Positions 23,880 to 32,528 of a stretch of DNA of 64,000 nt are shown one piece after another. The stretch comes from CAYGYG01 sp964354155 (GTDB lineage: Bacteria > Hydrothermota > Tepidihabitantia > SM23-42 > CAYGYG01): NCBI GenBank assembly GCA_964354155.1, contig CAYGYG010000009.1:1-64000 (forward strand), written 5' to 3'. Numbering within the stretch: position 1 is the first letter of the stretch; the number at the start of each line of letters is the position of its first letter. The notes under the pieces are model-generated. The model saw only the letters and a list, made by a program, of their open reading frames with translations, had not been told where the DNA came from and did no database searches. The position numbers and the translations under genes were made by a program.

Positions 23880-25292
23880 ATGCCATTCGTTGACTACGAA
23901 TCACCGCGGCCTGGACCCAACGGGCAGAAGATAATCGAGCGGGACAAGAAGGTGATGTTCGGGGCCAATACCCGGACCCCGGAAATCCCTCTGGTCGTCG
24001 ATTATGCTCAAGGCGTCCAGGTCACTGACGTAGACGGGAAAGAATATCTTGACTTCGGCGCCGGCTTCGCCGTCTGTGGTACCGGGCACTGTCATCCCCA
24101 AGTTGTTCAGGCAATCATCGACCAGGCCCGCAAACTGCTCCATATCTCAGGCAGTGACTTCTACTATGCTTCGCAGCTTGAGCTGGCCGAGAGACTGCTG
24201 CCGCTGACACCGGGTGATTTCGAGAAGCGCGTCTATTTCGCAAACTCCGGGGTTGAGACGCTGGAAGCGGCGATCAAGATCAGCCGGAATTTTACGAGAC
24301 GGCCCAAGATGATTGCGTTCCTGGGCGGGTTTCACGGCCGGACTTTCGCCGGCATGTCTCTTTCCGGCAGTAAGAAGGTGCAGAAGGCCCATTTCTCCCC
24401 CCTCATTCCTGAAGTCGTCCATGTTCCATTTGCGTACTGCTATCGCTGCCCCTACAACCTGCAGTATCCGGCCTGCAAGCGTCAAGACACGTTCGATGGC
24501 ATTCCGATGCTGCCCTGTATTGCTTTTCTGACCGAGGTGATTTTTGAACAACTGGTCGACCCGGAAGATGTTGCCGGTCTGTTTGTCGAGACGATCCAGG
24601 GCGAGGGCGGCTATATTGTGCCGCCGCCGGAATTCCACCGGCTGCTGCGGGCGATAACCAAGAAACACGGCATCTGCTATGTCCTCGATGAAATCCAATC
24701 CGGTCTTGGCCGAACCGGGAAGATGTTCGCGATCGAGTATTGGAACACCGAGCCCGACATCATCTGTATCGCCAAGGCGATCGCATCCGGCCTGCCGCTC
24801 GGTGCGGTGGTGGCCCGGGCCGAAATGATGGATGACGCGGTGGACCGGCGCGCCTGGAAAAAAGGGTCACACGGCAGCACCTTTGGCGGCAATCCGGTCG
24901 CCTGTGCCGCCGGCATCAAGAGCCTGGAGTTGATCAAGAACGGACTCGTCGACAATGCCGCTGACGTCGGCGGGTACCTCAAGGAGCGCATTACGGCATT
25001 GGCCGCAAAGCACCGTATCATCGGAGACGTCCGGGGTAAGGGGCTGATGATCGGTATCGAGCTGGTCAAAGACAAGAAGACCAAAGAACGGTTCCCGCGC
25101 GAAATGACCAAGGACGGCAAAGGCATACCTCAAATCTTCACCGGGACGTGCTTCAAGAAAGGGTTGATTCTCTACGGCGCCGGGTTCAACTGTTTGAGAA
25201 TCAGCCCACCGCTCATTCTGAGCAAGGCCGATGCGGAACGCGGCCTGGCCATATTCGAACAGGCCCTTGAAGAGGTCGAGAACCTGGTCTAA
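23880..25292 (+). CDS. Class III pyridoxal-phosphate aminotransferase
   Basis: A 470-residue class III (subgroup II) aminotransferase. It shows EYLDFGAGFAVCGTGHCHPQ, FANSGVETLEAAIKISR near 118-134, FHGRTFAGMSLSGSK, YVLDEIQSGLGRTGKMFAIE near 266-285 and CIAKAIASGLPLGAVVARAE, whose Lys binds PLP, then HGSTFGGNPVACAAG. An insert with several cysteines (YCYRCPYNLQYPACKRQ, near 184-200) is shared with archaeal-type 4-aminobutyrate/omega-amino acid aminotransferases. Likely substrates are GABA, ornithine or related omega-amino acids, with 2-oxoglutarate or pyruvate as acceptor. AAGGAGG precedes the ATG. The family is certain; the exact substrate is not. Confidence 0.9.
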   Translation: MPFVDYESPRPGPNGQKIIERDKKVMFGANTRTPEIPLVVDYAQGVQVTDVDGKEYLDFGAGFAVCGTGHCHPQVVQAIIDQARKLLHISGSDFYYASQLELAERLLPLTPGDFEKRVYFANSGVETLEAAIKISRNFTRRPKMIAFLGGFHGRTFAGMSLSGSKKVQKAHFSPLIPEVVHVPFAYCYRCPYNLQYPACKRQDTFDGIPMLPCIAFLTEVIFEQLVDPEDVAGLFVETIQGEGGYIVPPPEFHRLLRAITKKHGICYVLDEIQSGLGRTGKMFAIEYWNTEPDIICIAKAIASGLPLGAVVARAEMMDDAVDRRAWKKGSHGSTFGGNPVACAAGIKSLELIKNGLVDNAADVGGYLKERITALAAKHRIIGDVRGKGLMIGIELVKDKKTKERFPREMTKDGKGIPQIFTGTCFKKGLILYGAGFNCLRISPPLILSKADAERGLAIFEQALEEVENLV

Positions 25293-25327
25293 CGATGGAA
25301 TATCGGGCGCAATTGGCTGTATAACAG

Positions 25328-25882
25328 ATGCAGCACGAAACCGAGCTGGAATTAGTAAGAAAGGTGAAGAATGGTGAAACCGAGGTTTTCAATGAATTGG
25401 TCAGATGCTATCAAAGGCGGCTCTACGTCGCGGTATACCGGATGGTCCATAATGCGTCCGAGACAGAGGATCTGGTCCAGGAGGTGTTCATCCATGCCTT
25501 TCGGGGGATTGCGAGCTTCAACGAAAAGTACCATTTCTCAACCTGGATCTACAGGATTGCGATGAATCTGAGCATCAATCATCTAAAGAAGCACCGGATG
25601 CGTGCGGTGCCGCTCGATGAATTGCCGGAAAAGTTTGCCCAAGACAAGAAAGCCAATCCGGCAGAACAGGCGAGCGAATCGATTCTCAAGGAAAAGGTGA
25701 AGAACGCGCTGGAGCAGCTGCCCTCAGAACAGAAGGCGGTGTTCGTGCTCAGAACGTACGAAGAGTTCAGCTATGATGAGATTGCAAAGGCGTTGAAGAC
25801 CTCCAAGGGGACGGTCATGTCCCGTTTGAGCCGTGCCCGTGAGAAGTTGAAAGATATTTTGGTGGCTGAAGGAGCGATATAA
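25328..25882 (+). CDS. ECF-type RNA polymerase sigma factor (RpoE-like)
   Basis: A 184-residue sigma-70 family factor of ECF type. Region 2 has RMVHNASETEDLVQEVFIHA and FSTWIYRIAMNLSINHLKKH near residues 40-97. Region 4 has VFVLRTYEEFSYDEIAKALK and GTVMSRLSRAREKL near 139-178. The next gene, three bases downstream, encodes its probable anti-sigma factor with a zinc-binding ASD. Such pairs respond to envelope signals. Confidence 0.93.
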   Translation: MQHETELELVRKVKNGETEVFNELVRCYQRRLYVAVYRMVHNASETEDLVQEVFIHAFRGIASFNEKYHFSTWIYRIAMNLSINHLKKHRMRAVPLDELPEKFAQDKKANPAEQASESILKEKVKNALEQLPSEQKAVFVLRTYEEFSYDEIAKALKTSKGTVMSRLSRAREKLKDILVAEGAI

Positions 25883-25885
25883 GCC

Positions 25886-26968
25886 ATGCACGACGGAAAC
25901 ATCAGAAAACTGCTCAATCAGTATCTTGACCAGGAGCTTGCGGCGGCCGACAAGATTCAAGTCGAAAGGCACCTTGAAGAGTGTCCGGAATGCCGTCTCG
26001 AGTATGAGCGCCTGCTCAAGGTGCACAAGTTGAGCCTGCTGGTTGAGCCTCCGGTGCCGTCTGAGGATGCGCTTGAGAGCCTGGCGATCAGGATCCGACG
26101 GACGATCGCCCGCGAGCGACCGCCGAGAAGACGCAGCCGAGTTCTTTTTCCTTCTTTTCAGCTGTGGCCCCAGGTGGCCTCGGCTGCGGTCATACTTTTC
26201 GTGGCCGGGATGAGCCTTGTTGTCATCTTGAGGCTGGAAGAGGGTAAGCACCTTGCCCTGCCGGGTACCCGGGACAAAGAAATACCTAGGCTGGCAATGA
26301 CCGCCAGCGAAGAAGATAGTGGGCGGGCCAAGACTGCGGGAAAGAGCGCTCCGCCGGTCGCCAGAGGCGATGTCGTCGGCAAGAAGGCGGCGGAGGAGAA
26401 AGCGGGGGCTCGCCGGCCGGACCAGAAGACGGCCAAGGATGAGGTAGCGACTACGGCACCGACCGGACCGAAGCCTGCTCCGGCTGCGGGCACGGTTGCC
26501 GGTGCTGCGGCCAGGGGCGATGCCCGGGGTCAGGCGATCGAAGCGGAAGCACCGGCCGGTTCAGAAGCTCGGGCGACGAAGACGGCGGCTCCGGTGCCGG
26601 TAACTACTCTCGAGAAGAAGCGCGAAACGACGTCGCGCACGTTGGTGCCGGATCTGGAGTTCGCCCAGCAGGAAGCGTGTGACGAATTGGTTTTAAACTA
26701 TGATGTCGGTCCGCAATTGCTTGAGTCGGTTGAGGTGAAAGTGCTTGACGATCAGGACCGGTCGCGGTTGCGGCGCGAAGTCACGCTCAACGTCATGGTC
26801 GATACCCTGGGCAATGTCGCTTTAGCCAATATAATGAGATCGTCGGGTGATTTGAAGCAGGACAGCGCGATTCTCAACACAGTCCGGCAATACCGGTTTG
26901 AGCCGGCGCAATATCGCCAGCGCCGGGTCAAGGCCCAGACTGTGCTGAGGGTACAATTGAAAGACTAA
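25886..26968 (+). CDS. Anti-sigma factor (zf-HC2) fused to a TonB-type C-terminal domain
   Basis: A 360-residue single-pass membrane protein. The cytoplasmic N-terminus has the zf-HC2 anti-sigma pattern HLEECPECRLEYERLL near residues 31-46 (HxxxCxxC). A membrane helix lies at about 93-113 (VASAAVILFVAGMSLVVIL). A long Ala/Pro/Lys-rich periplasmic linker follows, then a C-terminal TonB-like domain from about 285 (REVTLNVMVDTLGNVALANI ... NTVRQYRFEPAQYRQRRVKA). It would hold the sigma factor encoded just upstream and could pass a signal from an outer-membrane receptor by touching it directly. The combination is unusual. Confidence 0.85.
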   Translation: MHDGNIRKLLNQYLDQELAAADKIQVERHLEECPECRLEYERLLKVHKLSLLVEPPVPSEDALESLAIRIRRTIARERPPRRRSRVLFPSFQLWPQVASAAVILFVAGMSLVVILRLEEGKHLALPGTRDKEIPRLAMTASEEDSGRAKTAGKSAPPVARGDVVGKKAAEEKAGARRPDQKTAKDEVATTAPTGPKPAPAAGTVAGAAARGDARGQAIEAEAPAGSEARATKTAAPVPVTTLEKKRETTSRTLVPDLEFAQQEACDELVLNYDVGPQLLESVEVKVLDDQDRSRLRREVTLNVMVDTLGNVALANIMRSSGDLKQDSAILNTVRQYRFEPAQYRQRRVKAQTVLRVQLKD

Positions 26969-27207
26969 CACGACTTTTATATTTCCCTGACGGCGATAAA
27001 TTTTGGGCTTGTGGTTTCATATTCGCCCAATTACTCTATTTCATGAAATTATTACTCGTTCTTATTACCTGCGATTTATCAAAAGTTAGACCGCTACCCC
27101 GAAAGCGCCGCCCTTGGGCGGCGGGGTAGCTTGTGTGATTGTCGTGGCTCAGATGAACCCTAACTGCGCCCAAAACCTATCGCCTTTCAATTTATACAAA
27201 AGTCGTG
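26969..27207 (+). ncRNA. Structured RNA element, copy A (unrecognised family)
   Basis: Ends CACGACTTTT (26969-26978) and AAAAGTCGTG (27198-27207) pair over 10 bp. GGCGATA (26992-26998) pairs with TATCGCC (27178-27184), and TTTTGGGC (27001-27008) with GCCCAAAA (27168-27175). Inside, GG-T-TTCAT (27013-27020) pairs with ATGAACC (27153-27159). A terminal arm is formed by GCTACCCC (27093-27100) with GGGGTAGC (27123-27130), capped by GCCGCCC/GGGCGGC. Blocks shared with copies B and C are TTTCATATTCGCCC and GTGGCTCAGATGA. It begins directly after the stop of the anti-sigma gene and lies between convergent genes, so it is not a leader. The strand is not proven. Confidence 0.7.
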
Positions 27208-27306
27208 CACTAAGTACAGAAGCTACCGGTAACGATCGCCGGCTTCCCTGGACCGGCACCCGTCCGCCGGCGTGTTATCCGGAGTTCAAGATTTGATTTT
27301 TGATAT

Positions 27307-28470
27307 TTACTTTTTAATTTCCTTCCCATAAACTTCCTCGGCCGCCACCCTGAAGCCGTCGATCGGATACTTTCCAAAACCGTTTTGCGCCATCCGCGCC
27401 ATGGTCCCGTCGTCTCTCAGTCGTCTAACCGTCCGGCCAAAGTCGCCGGCCGCATCCTGGTTAAGGGGTAGGGCGACTTTATGCGCCAAAGCGAAGTCGT
27501 AGTTCCGCCTGGCAAAGGGGCCGATCAGCGGTCTTAAGGCAAACAGCGGCAGGCCAAGGCCGACCGCCCAATTGGTCCTTTCGTGAGACGCCGCAACGAA
27601 GACGTCAAGTTCCGGCACAAGTTCAACGGCCCGTGCCGTATCGCTTTGCCGGTCTGGTCGCCAGACGAGAGTGACGATATCCCAGGCCGGACTTAAGTTC
27701 CCGGCACGATCCACCCTAACCTTCAATGAAAGCGCCGTGAGCCGGCGGGCCAGCATCCGGCACTTCGACCAACTGCACCCGGCGAAGACAAGTACTCTGT
27801 ACTCATTACGCGCCGCTGACGCGGCCGCGCTGAGAATCAGATCAGTATGGGCCGGAGGATATGCTCCGGATGTGAAGAATCCGATGGTCAGATGCTTGCC
27901 GGTTTTGATCCGTTGGAGCCTGCGGTCCAGCGCTTGGGCCGCACCGGAGACCAGGCCGGGCTCGATCATAAGACCGGTGACCGAAAGGCTTGCCGCCGGT
28001 TGACCCAGCGCGGTAAACCCGTTCTTGGTTGACTCAAGCGGCACGAAGACCCGGGTTGCTTCCGGGACGATGCTGGTACGCGGCGCCGCGATCTCCCCGT
28101 GAACGTAGTAGACCCGCCTGATACCGCCGAGCATCCGGGCGACAATGGGATGTTCAACGAGGATGATTGTGTCGGGCCCGGCCCGCCCCGGGCCCAGGTC
28201 CCGGGCCAGCAGTCTTACGAGTAGTCCACCGGTCGAGCGTTGTGACCGCATCCGGTTGTAGAGCGCGGTCACCAGGCCGCCGCGGCTGCCGGTATGGTAG
28301 GCAAGCCGGACCGCGTTCCATGCCGCGCGGGAAGCACGGCGGCTCACCTGAAAGACATCAAAGATCGGTATCGGCAGGCGATAACGCGCGGCTAGGGTCT
28401 GGAGCAAACCATCAAGATAGTTGGGATGACCCCGTCCGATATCCGTGTACAGGGCGACGATTCGGGACAT
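27307..28470 (-). CDS. GT-B-like glycosyltransferase (MGDG synthase/MurG-like)
   Basis: A 387-residue protein opening with VALYTDIGRGHPNYLDGL, the glycine-rich GxGH loop seen at the N-terminus of GT28/MGDG-synthase-like GT-B enzymes. A second Rossmann-like half starts near 190 (HLTIGFFTSGAYPPAH ... RVLVFAGCSWSKC). It continues to VELVPELDVFVAASHERTNW and GLPLFALRPLIGPFARRNYD, where the sugar-nucleotide binding site lies in relatives. No signal peptide is present. The donor and acceptor are unknown. The ATG lies 6 nt after a -10 box. Confidence 0.65.
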   Translation of the reverse strand: MSRIVALYTDIGRGHPNYLDGLLQTLAARYRLPIPIFDVFQVSRRASRAAWNAVRLAYHTGSRGGLVTALYNRMRSQRSTGGLLVRLLARDLGPGRAGPDTIILVEHPIVARMLGGIRRVYYVHGEIAAPRTSIVPEATRVFVPLESTKNGFTALGQPAASLSVTGLMIEPGLVSGAAQALDRRLQRIKTGKHLTIGFFTSGAYPPAHTDLILSAAASAARNEYRVLVFAGCSWSKCRMLARRLTALSLKVRVDRAGNLSPAWDIVTLVWRPDRQSDTARAVELVPELDVFVAASHERTNWAVGLGLPLFALRPLIGPFARRNYDFALAHKVALPLNQDAAGDFGRTVRRLRDDGTMARMAQNGFGKYPIDGFRVAAEEVYGKEIKK

Positions 28471-28476
28471 GCGACA

Positions 28477-28504
28477 ATTGTACCTATGGTTGGGCTGGCG
28501 TCAA
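28477..28504 (-). promoter_or_regulatory. Promoter of the glycosyltransferase gene (leaderless)
   Basis: On the minus strand, TTGACG (28504-28499), a 16-nt spacer and TACAAT (28482-28477), with the ATG at 28470 after 6 nt. No Shine-Dalgarno sequence. Confidence 0.72.
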
Positions 28505-28589
28505 GACATGACCCGGTCGGATGTGAGAGTCCCGTGACTTCGATTCGTAGACTATGGCCCGGAGCTGACTCCTCTCCACTTATTTCTAA

Positions 28590-28826
28590 CACTACTTTTG
28601 CCTTTTTTAAAGAAGATTAAATTTAGGCTGGTGGTCTCATATTCGCCCGATAGTGCTTAGACTCAAAAGAACAAAGGTTGTTGATATTAGCCAAGCAAGT
28701 CAGAGGTTCGGTCGCCACTCTCAGCCAGCAACCCTTTGGTCGCAGAGTGGCTTAGCTAATACTCGCGGCTCAGATGAGCCTCACGGTGCCTAAGATTTAT
28801 CCTTCTTGTATTCTACAAAAGTCGTG
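28590..28826 (+). ncRNA. Structured RNA element, copy B (unrecognised family)
   Basis: Ends CACTACTTTTG (28590-28600) and CAAAAGTCGTG (28816-28826) pair with one mismatch. AAGAAG (28610-28615) pairs with CTTCTT (28802-28807), and TTTAGGC (28622-28628) with GCCTAAG (28788-28794), using a T-G wobble that favours transcription of the + strand. GG-T-CTCAT pairs with ATGAGCC. The terminal arm is GCCACTCT (28723-28730) with AGAGTGGC (28744-28751). Compared with copy A nearly every helix has changed sequence while keeping its pairing. An outer inverted repeat, TCCTCTCCACTT (28569-28580) with AAGTGGAGAGGA (28847-28858), frames this copy. It lies between the divergent glycosyltransferase and TonB-receptor genes. 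Confidence 0.7.
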
Positions 28827-28875
28827 CAGTTTATACCTTGTAGGAAAAGTGGAGAGGATTCAGGGCCCGGAAAGC

Positions 28876-28903
28876 TTGACAAGCCCCGGATATAGCTTAT
28901 AAT
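28876..28903 (+). promoter_or_regulatory. Promoter of the TonB-receptor operon
   Basis: TTGACA at 28876-28881, a 16-nt spacer and TATAAT at 28898-28903. Both boxes are perfect. The leader to the ATG at 28978 is about 70 nt, with AGGAGG at 28969-28974. Confidence 0.82.
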
Positions 28904-28977
28904 AAGCGTTAGACGCAGCCCGGCGCTGACGGTTCTGGGCCGAATAGTTGCCGCGCCGGATACCGACAGGAGGACCA

Positions 28978-31527
28978 ATGGTCAGCACTCTCTTGATGGT
29001 TTTTTTTCTGAGCACGACTTACGGCAAGATCCAGGGCGTGGTCACGGACGAGACCAGCGGTAACCCGCTGCCCTACGCAAGTATCACGGTTCTGGGTACG
29101 GACCTCGGCGCTTTGACGGACGAGAACGGCAAGTTCTTCATTCTCAACGTGGACCCGGGCAAGTACGTGGTCAGGGTCACGAATGTTGGGTATCAGACGA
29201 AGCTAATTGACAATGTTGTCGTCGAAGTGGGCTTAGTAGTCCGGCTCAGTGTGACCATCGCCGAGCAGCCTATCGAGTTAAGCCCGGTTACGGTGACCAG
29301 CGAACGACCTCCGGTCCAGAAGGAGATGATCGGCCCGACCTTCAGTATCAAGAAGGAAGAAATTTTCCTGCTGCCGGTCGATCACGGCCTCGGTTTTGTC
29401 GCTTTTCAGCCTTCGGTTGTGCGTATTGACACGGCTCTTCATGTCCGGGGCGGACGCGCCTCCGAAGTGCTGTTCATGATCGACAACGTCTCCATCGTCG
29501 ACCCCCAGAGCGGCGATCTGGCGATTCAGATGTCCAAAGGGATTCTCGACGAAGTCGTCTTCCTGCCCGGCGGTTTTGATGTCGAATACGGCCGGGCCAT
29601 GTCCGGGGTGATCAACATCATCACCGCACGTCCCGCGGACCGATTCCGGGCCAAGGCCTACGGCAAGACGGAACGGATCATGCCCTACTATTGGGATTTC
29701 GGTTACGACAACTACCAGGTCTCAGGGCACGTGCCGGTGTCGAAGCAGGCCCGGGGTTATCTTTCGTTCGACCTGATGCAGACCGATGACTGGGACCCCA
29801 AGCTTTTCATTTTACCGCACAAGGAGCGCGACGATTACTCGGTATACGGCAAGTGGTTTCTGGGGCTCCCGGGCATGCTGCGCATGACGGTGAGCGGCGC
29901 CAAGTCTTTGAGCAAATTCGACCGCTATAACAGCCAGTGGAAATTCCGGCTCGACCACTACCGATCCGACATGAGGGAAGGTGATCTGGAGGCCGTGCAT
30001 CTCAACTACTTTCCCAGCTCCCGGCGGACGTTTGACCTGATCGTGAGCCGTCTGGCCACCGAACGGCAATATGGGCTGCGTTCGGGTCAGAACGCGGCCT
30101 TCTTCGAACGATTCGACTTCTGCGACCCAGATTCGCTGACCTGGCCTTTTCCCAACTTCAACAACCCCTATGGAGTTCTTCTCAAGTATTTCTACGGCGA
30201 GGGCGACTATCCGGAATACGAGAGGAAGGCCAGCGAGGTCATGAAGGGCAACCTGTCGAGCACGATGCAGCTGCACCAGTACCACGAACTGAAAGGCGGC
30301 GTGGAGTATGCGCGGATCAAGATCGACAACTACACGGCCTTCGCGGTCGACAGTCTCCACCGGATCGTTGACGAGTACCAGCACCGGCCTTGGGAGCTGG
30401 GCGCGTACCTCCAGGACAACATCGACTACAAGGGCATGTATGTGAAAGCCGGGATCCGATACGATGAATTCCGCACCGGCATGGAGAGCATCGCGACCAA
30501 ACGCGTCGTCTCACCCCGTTTTGGATTATCCTACATGGTCACTGAGCGGTTCATTTTCCGGACCAATATGGGACAATACACCCAGCCGCCGCTTTATGAC
30601 CATCTTTTCGGCGGCCTGAACTTGGTGCCGATCCCGGCCTATCTCACGAAGCCCCCGCCGATCGGCAATCCTGACTTGAGACCGGAAAAGACGAGAAGCT
30701 TCGAAATGGGTCTCCAGGGCGAAGTAAGTCAGGGGTTCATGATCACGGGCAACGCCTTTTACAAGGATGTGACCGACCTGATCGGTACGCGCATCAAATA
30801 TGTTCTGCCCCGGAACTATGTTACCTATTACAACGTCGAAGCGGCCAACATCAAGGGGCTGGAGATGATCCTTGATTTCAAAGGCGAGATCTACACCGGG
30901 AAGATATCATATACGCTTTCCTATGCCAAGGGAACCAGTTCGTTTGCGGAAGATGTCTATCAGCGCTACTTCAAGGAGAACCCTAATCCGGACACGGCTT
31001 TTGTACCGGAAGCGACTGATTTCAACTTAGACTTCGACCAGCGCCACCGGATTTTCATTCAGGGCCTGGTGAATCTGCCGCTGGAGGCCAAGATGGGCGT
31101 GTTCGGCTATCTGGGTAATGGTTTTCCTTATACGCCGCCGGGCCCGGAGGGCAAGCTTGAAGAGCGTAATATTCTCAACCTGCCTTTTCAGAAACAGATC
31201 GATTTCGTTTTTCTGAAAGGGGTCAAACTCGGCCGATTCGCGGCCCATGCCAACGTCGAAGTGATCAACGTGCTCGGCATCCAGAATCAGATCGCCCCGC
31301 GCTTCACCTACGTTCCCGAAGACCAGATCCAGCCCCGGCTTTTCACCAATTCCTATTCCATTTTCAACAGCACCTACCATCCGGCTGCGGACAAGAACCA
31401 TGACGGCATACTGGCGGCCAGCGAGTATTATGCCGCTTTCACCGATATCAATGATGAGTCCGAGGACTATGTCAATTGCTATACGCAACCGCGGCGTGCC
31501 CGCGTCGGTCTCTCGATAGAGTTCTGA
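28978..31527 (+). CDS. TonB-dependent outer-membrane receptor with CarboxypepD-regulatory-like domain
   Basis: An 849-residue outer-membrane receptor. A signal peptide is followed by an N-terminal CarboxypepD-regulatory-like domain (GVVTDETSGNPLPYASITVL, about 20-40). The plug comes next (HVRGGRASEVLFMIDNVSIV near 160-180, then LPGGFDVEYGRAMSGVINII), and then a long beta-barrel with the late RPEKTRSFEMGLQGEV and DFDQRHRIFIQG motifs, ending in an aromatic residue (SIEF). The start is the ATG preceded by AGGAGG rather than one 10 codons upstream. It heads a five-gene operon with two lipoproteins, a small outer-membrane protein and a DUF2330 protein. There are no SusD-like partners, so a glycan role is not indicated. 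Confidence 0.92.
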   Translation: MVSTLLMVFFLSTTYGKIQGVVTDETSGNPLPYASITVLGTDLGALTDENGKFFILNVDPGKYVVRVTNVGYQTKLIDNVVVEVGLVVRLSVTIAEQPIELSPVTVTSERPPVQKEMIGPTFSIKKEEIFLLPVDHGLGFVAFQPSVVRIDTALHVRGGRASEVLFMIDNVSIVDPQSGDLAIQMSKGILDEVVFLPGGFDVEYGRAMSGVINIITARPADRFRAKAYGKTERIMPYYWDFGYDNYQVSGHVPVSKQARGYLSFDLMQTDDWDPKLFILPHKERDDYSVYGKWFLGLPGMLRMTVSGAKSLSKFDRYNSQWKFRLDHYRSDMREGDLEAVHLNYFPSSRRTFDLIVSRLATERQYGLRSGQNAAFFERFDFCDPDSLTWPFPNFNNPYGVLLKYFYGEGDYPEYERKASEVMKGNLSSTMQLHQYHELKGGVEYARIKIDNYTAFAVDSLHRIVDEYQHRPWELGAYLQDNIDYKGMYVKAGIRYDEFRTGMESIATKRVVSPRFGLSYMVTERFIFRTNMGQYTQPPLYDHLFGGLNLVPIPAYLTKPPPIGNPDLRPEKTRSFEMGLQGEVSQGFMITGNAFYKDVTDLIGTRIKYVLPRNYVTYYNVEAANIKGLEMILDFKGEIYTGKISYTLSYAKGTSSFAEDVYQRYFKENPNPDTAFVPEATDFNLDFDQRHRIFIQGLVNLPLEAKMGVFGYLGNGFPYTPPGPEGKLEERNILNLPFQKQIDFVFLKGVKLGRFAAHANVEVINVLGIQNQIAPRFTYVPEDQIQPRLFTNSYSIFNSTYHPAADKNHDGILAASEYYAAFTDINDESEDYVNCYTQPRRARVGLSIEF

Positions 31528-31530
31528 GGC

Positions 31531-32049
31531 ATGGCCGGTAGTATGAGACGACGGTTCCAGAGAGGATTGCCACTATCGATGCTGGCCGGTGTCATTCTAT
31601 TCTCAGTGCACTGCAAATGGCCCTGGGAATATATCAATCCCGACGATCGCGTGCCCGCGCCCGACCCGCCGGTGATTACTGAACCCAGGCCGGACACCAT
31701 CATCTGGTGGCACCGTGCCGCCGTGGTTATCTTCGACTGGACGAAAGTCGCGGGCGCAGAATTCTACCAGATTGACACGGACAGTACGTCGGCCTTCAAC
31801 TCAGCCGACGACAATCCCTTCCGCGTCACGGCCGAGGTCGATTCGCCGCCGGCGCCGGTTACGTTTGGCGGTGGGGCGCTGGTCCAGCGCTACTATGGCC
31901 GGATTCGCGGGCTGAGCCAGGGCTGGAAAGAAGGGATGACCGAGTGGTCGACGGTGCGCTCGGTCGTCATGAAACGTCAACAAGCCGCCGGTCCGAAGCA
32001 GGAATATCCTCATGCCGAGGGCGAGTTTGACCTTGAGGAGGTTAGATGA
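31531..32049 (+). CDS. Putative surface lipoprotein, fibronectin III-like (first of tandem pair)
   Basis: A 172-residue protein with an N-terminal signal and lipobox-like SVHC near residue 28 (LAGVILFSVHC), then one Ig/FnIII-like domain: PPVITEPRPDTIIWWHRA, FDWTKVAGAEFYQIDTDS, QRYYGRIRGLSQGWKEGMTE. The middle segment, in which a value is built into a W-x-x-V-x-G-A-x-x-Y pattern, is typical of FnIII-like domains. It starts three bases after the receptor stop and overlaps the next, clearly related gene by ATGA. It is probably an accessory surface protein for the receptor. Confidence 0.65.
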   Translation: MAGSMRRRFQRGLPLSMLAGVILFSVHCKWPWEYINPDDRVPAPDPPVITEPRPDTIIWWHRAAVVIFDWTKVAGAEFYQIDTDSTSAFNSADDNPFRVTAEVDSPPAPVTFGGGALVQRYYGRIRGLSQGWKEGMTEWSTVRSVVMKRQQAAGPKQEYPHAEGEFDLEEVR

Positions 32050-32486
32050 AACGTTACGGGACAAGGCTGATCCTGGGGATCGGCATAGTCGCGCTGGTGG
32101 TTGCATCGAATCGGTGTAAGTCGCCGGTGGAATCGGACGATGATTTGCCGCCGGCACCAGCGCCGCCCGTGATGATCGAACCGCATGCCGATACGACGAT
32201 CTGGTACGCGATTTCACCGCAGGTACAATTCAACTGGACCGCGCTTGAGGGGGCGCAGGCGTACGAAATCGACATCGACAGTTCCGCGCAGTTCAATTCG
32301 ACCGAGGATAACCCCAACAAAATCCTGGCGCGCACCTCGGCCCCGCCGACAACGGTTATGTTTCCGAGAGTCAGCAATCAGAGATTCTACTACCGAATCC
32401 GCGCTACGAGCCAGAGCTGGCGCACCGGTATGACGGAATGGTCGTTGCCGCGCTGGCTGGTCCTGCGTTACCAACCCGGCTCCTGA
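32046..32486 (+). CDS. Putative surface lipoprotein, paralogue of upstream gene
   Basis: A 146-residue protein clearly related to its neighbour: PPVMIEPHADTTIWYAIS, FNWTALEGAQAYEIDIDSSA, FYYRIRATSQSWRTGMTEWS. The signal segment ends with a lipobox-like SNRC near 24 (VALVVASNRC). The start overlaps the previous stop (ATGA), and AGGAGG lies upstream inside the preceding gene. The pair presumably arose by tandem duplication and has diverged strongly. Confidence 0.65.
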   Translation: MKRYGTRLILGIGIVALVVASNRCKSPVESDDDLPPAPAPPVMIEPHADTTIWYAISPQVQFNWTALEGAQAYEIDIDSSAQFNSTEDNPNKILARTSAPPTTVMFPRVSNQRFYYRIRATSQSWRTGMTEWSLPRWLVLRYQPGS

Positions 32487-32528
32487 GCACGCGTGAACCG
32501 CCGGGATCGCATGACAGGTAAGTAGACC

